This document shows, one piece after another, positions 1 through 6,349 of a stretch of 8,539 nucleotides of DNA. The number at the start of each line of letters is the position of its first letter. Position 1 is the stretch's first letter. The notes under the pieces are model-generated. The model made no database searches, was not told the origin of the DNA, and saw nothing but the letters and a program-made list of their open reading frames with translations. Location: assembly GCA_031272565.1 (NCBI GenBank), contig JAISTN010000290.1:1-8539 (forward strand). Direction: 5' to 3'. The translations under genes were made by a program, and so were the position numbers. This DNA is from Bifidobacteriaceae bacterium. Lineage in GTDB: Bacteria; Actinomycetota; Actinomycetes; Actinomycetales; WQXJ01.

Positions 1-2234
1 TCTACATCAACGAACTGTCGACATCGGGCACCAAGGCCAATGAAGACGACTGGCTGGAGTTGTACAACGCCAGCGACAGCTTCATCTATCTGGGCCCGGG
101 CATCCGGCTGTGGCGGGACGGCACCAAGAAGGGCGACACCTTTGACTTCACCGGTCTGCTGGTGCCGCCGCACGCCTACCGCATCCTGTACGCCGATGAG
201 AAGACCAGTCAGGGCCCGGATCACTTGAGCTTCGATTTCAAGAAGTCCGGCGAGGTCAACTTGACGGACATGAGTTCAGGTTCGGTGCGCGTCATCGACG
301 CTTTCGCCTATGGCGAACAGCTCTATCTTGAGACCCATGCCCGCATGCCCGATGGCGGCCCCATCGCCCTGATGGCGGAAGAAACCTACGGCTATTCGAA
401 CGACAAGGCGGCCCAGAAGTACGCCCTGAACTTCAGCCACGACCGCGGGGTTTACGACACGGGCTTCACGCTGACGCTGACCTCTGTGGCCGGCGCGACC
501 ATCCGGTACACCACCGACGGGTCGACGCCATCGGCCACCAAGGGCACCGTCTACCTGGGTTCCATCGCCGTCTCCAAGTCGATGTCCGTGCGTGCCATCG
601 CCTATGACTCCAGGGGTACGTCCACGCCGCAGACCATGACCTATGTGCTGCTGGACAACCTGAAGAATGAGGTGGCGGGGACATGGGGCCGCTGGACGGC
701 CGCCAACAAGGCGACCATCAATGATGCCGCCTACGCTGAGGCGCTGACCGACTTGCCGATCGTTTCGATCAACTCTGATGTTGTCGAGTTGTCGCATTCG
801 GCGGCCGCGGACTACGTCCAGGGTTACTTCGAGTACATGCCGGAGCCGGGCTCGGGTGAAGACGACTACGCCCAGCCGATTGGCGTCAAGCGCTTCGGCC
901 AGGCCTCGCTGGCGCAGTACAACAGCGGCATCGCGGTGCGGTTCAAGAAGGACTACGGGGCCGGTAAGGCCAAGTACGAGTTCTTCGACCCGATGGTAGG
1001 CGAACCGTATGCCTTGACAGGCGAATACAAGAAGCTGGAGTTGCACGAGGGCCAGGACGGCGCCCAGGCGGACGGCTGGTACGCCCCCGGCTACCTGCGC
1101 TACGACGAGATGATGACCCGCATCTTGGCCAACCAGATGGGCATCTTCGATTCGCACGTTCAGTACGTGCACTACTTCTACAACGGCCAGTACGCCGGCG
1201 TGAAGAGTATGCGCGAGGACTACGGGCCGCACACCTTTGAGCCCTACTTCGGTGTCGATTCGGATGATTACACCAAGGTCAGCTACCAGGACGACGGCTG
1301 CTTCGTGGCCGGCTGCGTCGAGGCCGGCGATGGCGACGTCGCGGTGATGCGGGCCGTTCACCAGGCCGCCAACTCGGGCAACTACCAGACCTTCCAGCAG
1401 TACGTCGATGTCGAGTCCTTGATCCGCAACATGATCCTGTTCCACTACATCGACTGCGAGAACGAATGGAACGGCGTGGTGCAGAACTCGGTTGGTTCGG
1501 GCGGCATGAAGATGATGTTCAACATCAACGACTCTGATGGCGCCTTCTACAACCAGGGCCAGTCCAGCATCACCTACTCCTACCCAATGGACGGCGGTGG
1601 CGGCAACTACCGCTACAAGTGGCTGGGCAACCTCATCTCGCAAGCTGGGCCGTACGGCATGTTCCGCACTTGGACCCGCTACGACACGGCGGACCAGACC
1701 GATGGCAACCTTGAGTTCAAGACACGGGTCAAGGACGACGTGCTGGAGATGATCGGCCCGGCCTCGGGCGACTTCCGGGGTGCTCCCGGTGCGCCGTTGA
1801 GTGTGGACAACGTGCAGGCTCTGCTGCTGGAACAGCAGACGTTCCTGGACGCCTCCTACCGCCTGGATGCCGCCTACATGGGCGCCGCCAACCAGTGGCA
1901 GGTGTGGAAGAACTACAACCCCAAGGTGATCGCCCTGGTGCCGGAGCGCACCAAGTTCAACCTGGAGCAGTGGGCCAAGATCGGTTTGACCCATACCCTG
2001 CCCGCAGTGGTGGCGACCAGCGCGGGTGGCGGGGTGACGCTGAGCGTCGCCGCCAGCGCTGTCATCTACTACACGCTGGACGGGTCTGACCCGATGGGCG
2101 CCAACGGTGCCACCCCGGGCCAGGCGGGCGCCAACCCGGCAGCGCAGGCCTACACGGCCGGCACGGTGCTGCCGGCTGGGGCCACCACCCGGGCCTTCAC
2201 CACCAACAACTGGGGGCCAATCACCCACCACTGA
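1..2234 (+). CDS. CotH-kinase-like surface protein with lamin-tail and chitobiase-like domains (5'-partial)
   Basis: The reading frame is open from the left edge (first whole codon at 3) to TGA at 2232-2234. It gives 743 visible residues, numbered here from that codon; the true start and any signal peptide lie outside the window. Residues 1-125 look like a lamin-tail domain (INEL near the start, DDWLELYNASD, then a late PPHAYRILYAD strand). Residues 142-218 resemble the chitobiase/hexosaminidase C-terminal domain (IRYTTDGSTP at 167-176). Residues 251-655 resemble CotH: LPIVSI opening, Y360-D367, NGQYAGVKSMRED at 394-406 and NINDSDG at 507-513, possibly the acidic metal-binding loop. A second chitobiase-like module (IYYTLDGSDP) and an ending like RAFTTNNWGP close the protein. 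CotH proteins of Bacillus are protein kinases of spore coat proteins; here a cell-surface or secreted role is inferred, and kinase activity is unproven. The TTG at 60 is internal to the lamin-tail domain, so it is not the start. Confidence 0.85.
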   Translation, partial: YINELSTSGTKANEDDWLELYNASDSFIYLGPGIRLWRDGTKKGDTFDFTGLLVPPHAYRILYADEKTSQGPDHLSFDFKKSGEVNLTDMSSGSVRVIDAFAYGEQLYLETHARMPDGGPIALMAEETYGYSNDKAAQKYALNFSHDRGVYDTGFTLTLTSVAGATIRYTTDGSTPSATKGTVYLGSIAVSKSMSVRAIAYDSRGTSTPQTMTYVLLDNLKNEVAGTWGRWTAANKATINDAAYAEALTDLPIVSINSDVVELSHSAAADYVQGYFEYMPEPGSGEDDYAQPIGVKRFGQASLAQYNSGIAVRFKKDYGAGKAKYEFFDPMVGEPYALTGEYKKLELHEGQDGAQADGWYAPGYLRYDEMMTRILANQMGIFDSHVQYVHYFYNGQYAGVKSMREDYGPHTFEPYFGVDSDDYTKVSYQDDGCFVAGCVEAGDGDVAVMRAVHQAANSGNYQTFQQYVDVESLIRNMILFHYIDCENEWNGVVQNSVGSGGMKMMFNINDSDGAFYNQGQSSITYSYPMDGGGGNYRYKWLGNLISQAGPYGMFRTWTRYDTADQTDGNLEFKTRVKDDVLEMIGPASGDFRGAPGAPLSVDNVQALLLEQQTFLDASYRLDAAYMGAANQWQVWKNYNPKVIALVPERTKFNLEQWAKIGLTHTLPAVVATSAGGGVTLSVAASAVIYYTLDGSDPMGANGATPGQAGANPAAQAYTAGTVLPAGATTRAFTTNNWGPITHH

Positions 2235-2252
2235 TGGTTGATGCGTAGAGTC

Positions 2253-2307
2253 CTTGAGCGGGGGCCGGCCGGCCGGCGATTGTCGGTTAGACTGGTCCCC
2301 GCTCAAG
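2253..2307. repeat. Perfect 11-bp inverted repeat around a -10 box
   Basis: CTTGAGCGGGG at 2253-2263 is exactly complementary to CCCCGCTCAAG at 2297-2307. AGT (2249-2251) and ACT (2308-2310) extend the stem if C2252 is bulged. The 33-nt interior contains the palindrome CCGGCCGGCCGG (2265-2276) and TTAGACT (2287-2293). No T-tract follows, so it is a poor intrinsic terminator for the upstream CotH-like gene. An operator or a structured transcript end is possible; the function is inferred only. Confidence 0.7.
2288..2293 (+). promoter_or_regulatory. Putative -10 box (TAGACT) for the YwaF-like gene
   Basis: TAGACT fits the actinobacterial TANNNT -10 pattern and recurs before three other transcription units in this window. 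A good -35 is not visible: TTGAGC at 2254-2259 is 28 nt away, too far for a normal spacer. Transcription would begin near 2300, inside the right arm of the flanking inverted repeat, leaving about 115 nt of leader before the preferred start codon. Confidence 0.5.
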
Positions 2308-2416
2308 ACTGTCTGGTCTGGCTGTGGTACTTGTGGCGGCCGGCCTGGGCGGTGTAGCTGTCCCGCCCGGTGCCGGCTCGGTGGCGTCCGGGTGGCCAAC
2401 CAAAGGCCAACTCCGC

Positions 2417-3190
2417 GTGAATCCTGCGATGTATGTCTTCTCACCGCCCTGGTGGGTTTTCGTGGCCTGCCTGCTGGGGCTGGGTGTGTTGTTGTACGCC
2501 ATCGGGCGCCGCTTCGCTGAGGCCGACCGGCGGCGGCACTTCCTGCTGGTGGTGGCGCTGGCCAACTGGCTGCTGTTCGCCGCCTACATGATTGGCCTGG
2601 CCACCACCGGCCGGTTCGCCAGTTACATCGTCTGGGACATGCCGCTGCAACTGTGTTCCCTCATCACGTATGGGCTGGTGCTGGCCCTGGCCACCCGCTC
2701 CAAGGTGTTGCTGGGGTTCTGCTTCTTTGCCGGTTCGCTGACCGGTTTCATGGCCTTGTTTTCGCCTGCCGAGGGGGTCGAGGGCGTGGGTGTCTTTTCG
2801 CCCCTGACCTTTGGCTACTTCGGTTCGCATGGCACCAACATGGTGATCAGCGTGCTGATTGCGGCCTTTGGCCTCTACCGGCCCACCTATCGCGGGGCGC
2901 TGCGCGCCATGGGCACGCTGCTGATCCTGGCCAGCGCCATTGTCGCCCTCAACGTGGCGGTGCGCCACTGGCTGCTGCCGGAAGCCAACTACTTCTACCT
3001 GTTCGACCCGGAGGGTGCCGAGATCCTGCAACTGCTGCACAACGCCATCGGGCTGCCGGTGCTGTACCTGGCACCGCTGCTGCCGTTCGCGCTGGGTTGC
3101 TTCCTGCTGCAGGCGGCCATGTTCCGCGGGGGCGTGCGCCTGTCCAAACTGTGGGGCGGCGACCCCTGGCACCAACCCCAACCAGCCTGA
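2417..3190 (+). CDS. Seven-helix integral membrane protein, YwaF/TMEM164-like (TIGR02206-type)
   Basis: This 257-residue protein has about seven hydrophobic helices (near 12-29, 42-63, 78-93, 97-115, 137-154, 161-184 and 206-232). It carries motifs that I associate with the YwaF/TP0381 family: W73-D-M-P-L-Q-L-C80-S before helix 3, a lone H138 before helix 5, N179 in helix 6, and N191-Y followed by an aromatic stretch and DPEG. The bacterial members are uncharacterised. The distantly related animal TMEM164 is reported to be a phospholipid acyltransferase with a catalytic cysteine, so C80 is of interest, but transfer of that activity is speculative. I chose GTG 2417 because AAAGG (2402-2406) lies 10 nt upstream; ATG 2429 is an alternative, and GTG 2324 has no ribosome binding site and adds a non-conserved-looking leader peptide. 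It appears monocistronic, with its own -10 box upstream and a hairpin at its stop codon. Confidence 0.82.
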   Translation: MNPAMYVFSPPWWVFVACLLGLGVLLYAIGRRFAEADRRRHFLLVVALANWLLFAAYMIGLATTGRFASYIVWDMPLQLCSLITYGLVLALATRSKVLLGFCFFAGSLTGFMALFSPAEGVEGVGVFSPLTFGYFGSHGTNMVISVLIAAFGLYRPTYRGALRAMGTLLILASAIVALNVAVRHWLLPEANYFYLFDPEGAEILQLLHNAIGLPVLYLAPLLPFALGCFLLQAAMFRGGVRLSKLWGGDPWHQPQPA

Positions 3191-3213
3191 GCCGCGGCGT
3201 TCCCCAGGCTCAG
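3187..3213 (+). terminator. Hairpin at the stop codon of the YwaF-like gene
   Basis: CTGAGCC (3187-3193) and GGCTCAG (3207-3213) form a perfect 7-bp stem with a 13-nt loop, and the left arm overlaps the TGA stop. What follows is C-rich rather than T-rich, so termination by this hairpin alone is uncertain. It could instead protect the mRNA 3' end. Confidence 0.4.
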
Positions 3214-4163
3214 CCCCCGAGGCACACCTCCGGGCCGGCCATGGCCGGGGGGGCGACTCGGGTGGTACCGGCGGCTGGCCGGTGGTTGGGTGGGTGACAA
3301 TCTGGTCTGGGAGGCCGGGCGAGGCGGCCCAGGTCGGATCGGCGGGTTCATAGGTGGTTGGGTTTGGGACCGTTCTGGACTGGCCGGGGGGACCTTCTGG
3401 GCGAAGCGTGGTCAATCCGGACCCAGGACTTGACCGCGATTGGGGGTGAAGCTCCGGAAGGTCGCGGACGGAGCCAACGCGGCGCCCGAGACCATGACGT
3501 GGCCGGCCAATCCCGGGTGGCAATCCCGCAACAGCGAGTTTTCGAGGACTTGTGTACGGGTAGCGCCCAATGTCGCCCCCAAACTGGCCGCTGACGGCCA
3601 CCTTGCGTCGCGGCCGACATCGGCAGCAAGCCTCTGACCTGCACAAACGCAGGATCGAACGGAAACCCGCCCAGGCTCGCTGGCCCTGGCCAAAGCCCTA
3701 CCCGTACACAAGTCCCCAAAAACTCGCCGCCGCCCCGTGGCCGGCATCGGCTGGTTCCCAGGGAGCCCCGGGGGACGTCGTCATTCCTGCCCCGTCGCTC
3801 CAGCCTCAACTCCCACCCAACTCGCCGTCACTCGCCCAGGGCTGGCAGCCCTGTCATCCAGGCCAGCCGTTACCTGCTTGACTTTTCACCAACCAGTCGA
3901 TGTCACTAAGCCCCCCCACCACCCCCAACGCCACCGCCACCAAACCAAACCCGCCGCCACCGGTTCCCCCCACCCCGCGGCCGGCATCGGCCTACCGCCA
4001 CAAGGCCGGCTGGCCAACTGGAGCCCGTGCCGCGAGGCAGCAGCTTTCAGGCAGGGCAACCCACCACGCGAGCGGCAACCATGAGGCTGACCGGGACGTC
4101 TTGCCTCATGTCAAATTGTCCGGGAACGGGTGACGGGTGCCTCACGTGAATTGTCCGGATGTT
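3191..4163. other. Gene-free segment with strong strand-composition flip and repeats
   Basis: No frame on either strand looks like a real protein. The open frames are short, low-complexity, rich in Pro/Arg/Gly/Ser, lack ribosome binding sites and overlap one another. The left half is G-rich on the + strand (hand count about 110 G to 56 C in 3241-3480) and the right half is C-rich (about 45 G to 117 C in 3781-4020). Structures visible inside are the palindrome CCGGCCATGGCCGG (3235-3248), the inverted repeat with arms 3534-3563 and 3698-3727, a 7-bp hairpin 3840-3868 (GGCTGGC/GCCAGCC), and a near-identical direct repeat (3733-3751 and 3973-3991, 18 of 19 bases). The segment may be an interspersed repeat or a decayed insertion; no transposase remnant was recognised. 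Confidence 0.65.
3534..3727. repeat. Imperfect inverted repeat with 30-bp arms (28/30)
   Basis: The left arm 3534-3563 and the right arm 3698-3727 are reverse complements at 28 of 30 positions, sharing ACTTGTGTACGGGTAG. They are separated by 134 bp. Weaker complementarity appears farther out at the mirrored positions 3421-3448 and about 3814-3840, so the element may be about 420 bp long. The layout could be a MITE-like element or a genome repeat able to form a cruciform. No clear target-site duplication is visible at the outer ends of the 30-bp arms. Confidence 0.8.
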
Positions 4164-4196
4164 TAGACTGCCACGCGGACATTCTCATCTGAGGCA
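4102..4196. repeat. Three copies of a TGCCTCA-N6-TTGTCC-type repeat
   Basis: Copy 1 (4102-4121) reads TGCCTCATGTCAAATTGTCC. Copy 2 (4138-4156) is TGCCTCACGTGAATTGTCC, one base shorter; both are followed by GG. Copy 3 is inverted at 4177-4196 and reads TGCCTCAGATGAGAATGTCC on the minus strand. They flank the TAGACT box at 4164-4169. Repeated, partly inverted motifs of this size occur at insertion-sequence ends with several transposase sites (such as IS21-type ends) and as operators of transcription factors. Neither reading can be decided from the sequence. Confidence 0.6.
4164..4169 (+). promoter_or_regulatory. Putative -10 box (TAGACT) upstream of the ABC operon
   Basis: This is the same hexamer, in the TTAGACT context, as at 2287-2293 and 8320-8326. 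It sits between repeat copies 2 and 3, so a protein bound to those repeats would cover the promoter. No convincing -35 is present at the usual distance. Use of this box would give a leader of about 170 nt before the ATPase gene. Confidence 0.4.
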
Positions 4197-4251
4197 AGCG
4201 TTGCGCTTCCAACTTGAATCTCGGCCCCAGCTACGGGCGAGACGTGTGTGG

Positions 4252-4257
4252 TAGCCT
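4252..4257 (+). promoter_or_regulatory. Alternative -10 box (TAGCCT) for the ABC operon
   Basis: TAGCCT fits TANNNT, and a start near 4264 would give an 80-nt leader containing exactly the two hairpins described at 4275-4334. TTGAAT at 4214-4219 is too distant (32 nt) to be its -35, so support is weak. Confidence 0.3.
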
Positions 4258-4274
4258 GATCGCACCTGAAGGGT

Positions 4275-4334
4275 CGCTGTGTCACCCCCAACAGGCACAG
4301 CGCCCCCTTTCATAACGATCAGCTACTAGGGGGC
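4275..4334 (+). promoter_or_regulatory. Tandem-hairpin leader that can sequester the ABC operon Shine-Dalgarno
   Basis: Hairpin 1 pairs CGCTGTG (4275-4281) with CACAGCG (4296-4302), a perfect 7-bp stem. Hairpin 2 pairs GCCCCCT (4302-4308) with AGGGGGC (4328-4334), also a perfect 7-bp stem with a 19-nt loop. The right arm of hairpin 2 is the AGGGGG Shine-Dalgarno located 10 nt before GTG 4344. The loop of hairpin 1 contains another C-run (4285-4289) that could compete for the same G-run. This would allow translational control, but no known riboswitch class was recognised. Confidence 0.5.
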
Positions 4335-4343
4335 TTGGTCCCA

Positions 4344-5066
4344 GTGGTCGCCCCCGTGCTTGAGGTCGAGTCGCTCACTGTTGCCTACGGCGAGCGTCTC
4401 GTCCTGGACCAGGTTGGCCTGGCAGTGGGCACCGGGGTGACGTTCCTGATTGGCGTGAACGGTGCCGGTAAGACGACACTGCTCAACGCCATAGCAGGCA
4501 ACATTGGGGCTCGGGGGGCGCGGATTGCGATTGACGGCCGGCCTCCCGTGCCCGGTTCTATCGCCCTCATGCCGCAAACCATCCCGGTCCTGCGTTGGTT
4601 GACGGCGCTGCAATACGTGCAGTACGTGGGTTATCTGCGTGGGCTGCCAGAGGCCGACCTGCCAGATGAGGCCACCAGGGCGCTCCGTCTTGTCGACCTG
4701 ATGGATGAGGCAGCTACAAGAACGAACGAATTGTCTGGTGGCCAACGGCAGCGCCTCGGTTTGGCCGCGACAGTCATGGGTTCTCCGCGGGTGCTGCTCC
4801 TGGACGAACCCACCGCTGGCCTTGATCCCGTCCAGCGTCTCCAGTTCCGCACCATCATTGACCAGATGGCGGACCAGACCTGCATCGTCATCTCGACCCA
4901 CTTGCTTGATGATGTCGACCTGGCCGCAGACCGTGTCCAGGTATTGGCGGATCACCACATCACATTGGCCACCCGGGCGCAGGACATCGCCGGTGGTTCG
5001 TTAGGCCAACCGGACGCGGCGCGCTTCCGGGAACGGATCTTGAGTCTGATGGATCCGGATCGATGA
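4344..5066 (+). CDS. ABC transporter ATP-binding protein
   Basis: This 240-residue cytoplasmic ATPase energises a transporter whose membrane parts are probably the next two genes. Every canonical motif is intact: Walker A GVNGAGKTT (37-45), Q-loop MPQT with Q78, signature LSGGQ (130-134), Walker B VLLLDEP (150-156), D-loop GLD (159-161) and switch H186 in ISTH. A short C-terminal tail follows. The length and order are typical of single-domain ATPases of ABC-2-type exporters (CcmA/YhaQ-like), so export or a membrane-stress role is likelier than uptake; no binding-protein gene is nearby. I place the start at GTG 4344 because AGGGGG (4328-4333) is 10 nt upstream. TTG 4335 would lie one base from that ribosome binding site, and GTG 4356 is too far from it. 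The stop overlaps the next start (ATGA). The substrate cannot be deduced. Confidence 0.92.
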   Translation: MVAPVLEVESLTVAYGERLVLDQVGLAVGTGVTFLIGVNGAGKTTLLNAIAGNIGARGARIAIDGRPPVPGSIALMPQTIPVLRWLTALQYVQYVGYLRGLPEADLPDEATRALRLVDLMDEAATRTNELSGGQRQRLGLAATVMGSPRVLLLDEPTAGLDPVQRLQFRTIIDQMADQTCIVISTHLLDDVDLAADRVQVLADHHITLATRAQDIAGGSLGQPDAARFRERILSLMDPDR

Positions 5067-6349
5067 AGCAGATTGTTCACCGTGCACGCCGCAGCGGGAT
5101 TGGCTGGCTGGGCTGGGTGCCCGTTGCCACGCCGGTTGGGTTCTTGTTGTATGCGCGGCACGAGTGGCTGGGCAGTTGGGCCGGCACCGCTACCTGGATG
5201 GGCGGGGCTCTCTATGTCAGTGGGCCGTTGATGGCAGGTGTGACTGCCTTCGTGGTGTACCTCCAACAACGGGCCTTTGGCGCCTCCTTCGGCGGAGTGG
5301 CGCCAGCAGCGAGAGCCCGGGGCGCCGTGGCCACACCCCTCATAGTCATCGCCGCCGGTGGCCACCTCCTGGTGGGGCTGGCCGCCTTTGCCGTCACCGC
5401 CGGTATCAACCATCACTTTGACCTCAGCATCTTGGCTTTGCCAGCACAGGCTTTGGTGCTTGCAGGGCACGTTGCGTTCGGCTACGCGGTGGCCGCCCTG
5501 GTGCGCCAGTGGTGGGCCGCGCCCATCAGCGCTGTCGCTGTGTTCATGGCACCGATTGCTGGCTTCAGTGGTGTTGTCCCGGCAGCTTGGTTCCAGTTTG
5601 GCGGGGAGCCGGTTGTCCCTCTGGGCGCTAGAGCAAACGTCGAACTCGCTGGGCTACAGGCCTTGACGGCAGTTGGGGTTGCGTTGGCCTGCCTTGCGTC
5701 CACTTGGTTGGGGCGGCGCTGGCGAGGCTCCTTGTCCGCCGCCGCCTGCGTCCTGGCGGGCGCCGCCTGTGTCGCGGTCGGCCTGCCGGGCATGAACCGT
5801 GTCAGCGACGCGCCCTTCATCGACCTGCAGGAGACTGCCAGGTGTGACTGGCTGGGCGGCCGGCTCTGCCTGCTGCCATCCAACGCCTTCGCCGCAGGCG
5901 AGATAGAGGCTGTCATTCAACGAGCCGATGCTGCCTTTCTGGATGCGGAGGTTCCTGGCGCTTCAGACCTGAAGTACCAGCAACTGGGTGACTTGGCAGG
6001 TGGCACCTTGCCGCAGACAGAATCCATCCGCTACTTCTACTTGCCTTCGCCTCTTCCCGGGGCGCCGGGCACGGTTGCCACCGAGGTCGCCCAGTACCTG
6101 GTTGTGCCGCCAACCTGCTGGTGGTTGGAGTTCGGAGACTCAATCCCCGAATTCGCCGAGGCCCAAGCGGTGACCTACCAAGCCGTGGCCTGGTTGAGCC
6201 TGACGCTGGGCGGCGAAGACACCACTGGGTATGGGGCCGAGATCAAGGGACTGAGCGAGGCACAACGGACCGCCTTCGCCCACCAGGCGTTGGCCGCCCT
6301 TGCCACCTGCCAGACCGACAACCTCCCAGCATCCATCAGCCAGCCATGA
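5063..6349 (+). CDS. ABC-transporter-associated membrane protein with extracytoplasmic C-terminal domain
   Basis: This 428-residue protein starts at ATG 5063 inside the ATPase stop (4-nt ATGA overlap), which implies translational coupling. Residues 1-245 contain about seven hydrophobic helices (near 14-31, 44-66, 87-113, 121-147, 151-176, 196-215 and 224-241) after a basic N-terminus (HRARR), so the N-terminus is probably inside. Residues 246-428 are soluble-looking and, with an odd helix count, probably outside. They contain four cysteines (C261, C269, C352, C416) that could form disulfides, and motifs such as RYFYLPSP and PPTCWWLEFGD. I do not recognise the C-terminal domain, and no HExxH or other catalytic motif is visible. 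By position it is the main permease of the exporter. An alternative is a sensor or partner protein rather than the channel. Confidence 0.82.
   Translation: MKQIVHRARRSGIGWLGWVPVATPVGFLLYARHEWLGSWAGTATWMGGALYVSGPLMAGVTAFVVYLQQRAFGASFGGVAPAARARGAVATPLIVIAAGGHLLVGLAAFAVTAGINHHFDLSILALPAQALVLAGHVAFGYAVAALVRQWWAAPISAVAVFMAPIAGFSGVVPAAWFQFGGEPVVPLGARANVELAGLQALTAVGVALACLASTWLGRRWRGSLSAAACVLAGAACVAVGLPGMNRVSDAPFIDLQETARCDWLGGRLCLLPSNAFAAGEIEAVIQRADAAFLDAEVPGASDLKYQQLGDLAGGTLPQTESIRYFYLPSPLPGAPGTVATEVAQYLVVPPTCWWLEFGDSIPEFAEAQAVTYQAVAWLSLTLGGEDTTGYGAEIKGLSEAQRTAFAHQALAALATCQTDNLPASISQP

Noticed and set aside
276..2444. Long open frame on the minus strand opposite the CotH-like gene
   Set aside because: It is rich in Arg, His, Gly and Val with no recognisable domain, and mirrors a well-supported gene. 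High-GC codon bias opens such antisense frames.
2441..3646. 401-codon minus-strand frame over the YwaF-like gene and the repeat region
   Set aside because: The composition is Gln/Pro/Arg/Gly-rich with no domain, and it runs antisense through a clear membrane-protein gene and the inverted repeat.
3348..3809. Overlapping open frames on both strands across the inverted repeat
   Set aside because: They have no ribosome binding site, biased composition and arms that translate to the same fragments on opposite strands; best explained by the repeat itself.
3570..4133. Pro/His/Arg-rich small frames in the C-rich segment
   Set aside because: These are low-complexity translations of C-rich DNA in several frames at once, with no start signals.
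4335..4343. TTG 4335 as the start of the ATPase gene
   Set aside because: The AGGGGG ribosome binding site ends one base before it, so GTG 4344 is much better spaced.
4197..4344. A tRNA or known riboswitch in the ABC operon leader
   Set aside because: There is no T-arm or acceptor stem, and no consensus of a riboswitch class was recognised; only the two hairpins are supported.
6121..6345. Upstream extension of the small membrane protein into the permease gene
   Set aside because: It would overlap the upstream gene by more than 200 bases with a non-hydrophobic Arg-rich segment; ATG 6346 gives the same ATGA overlap as the previous junction.
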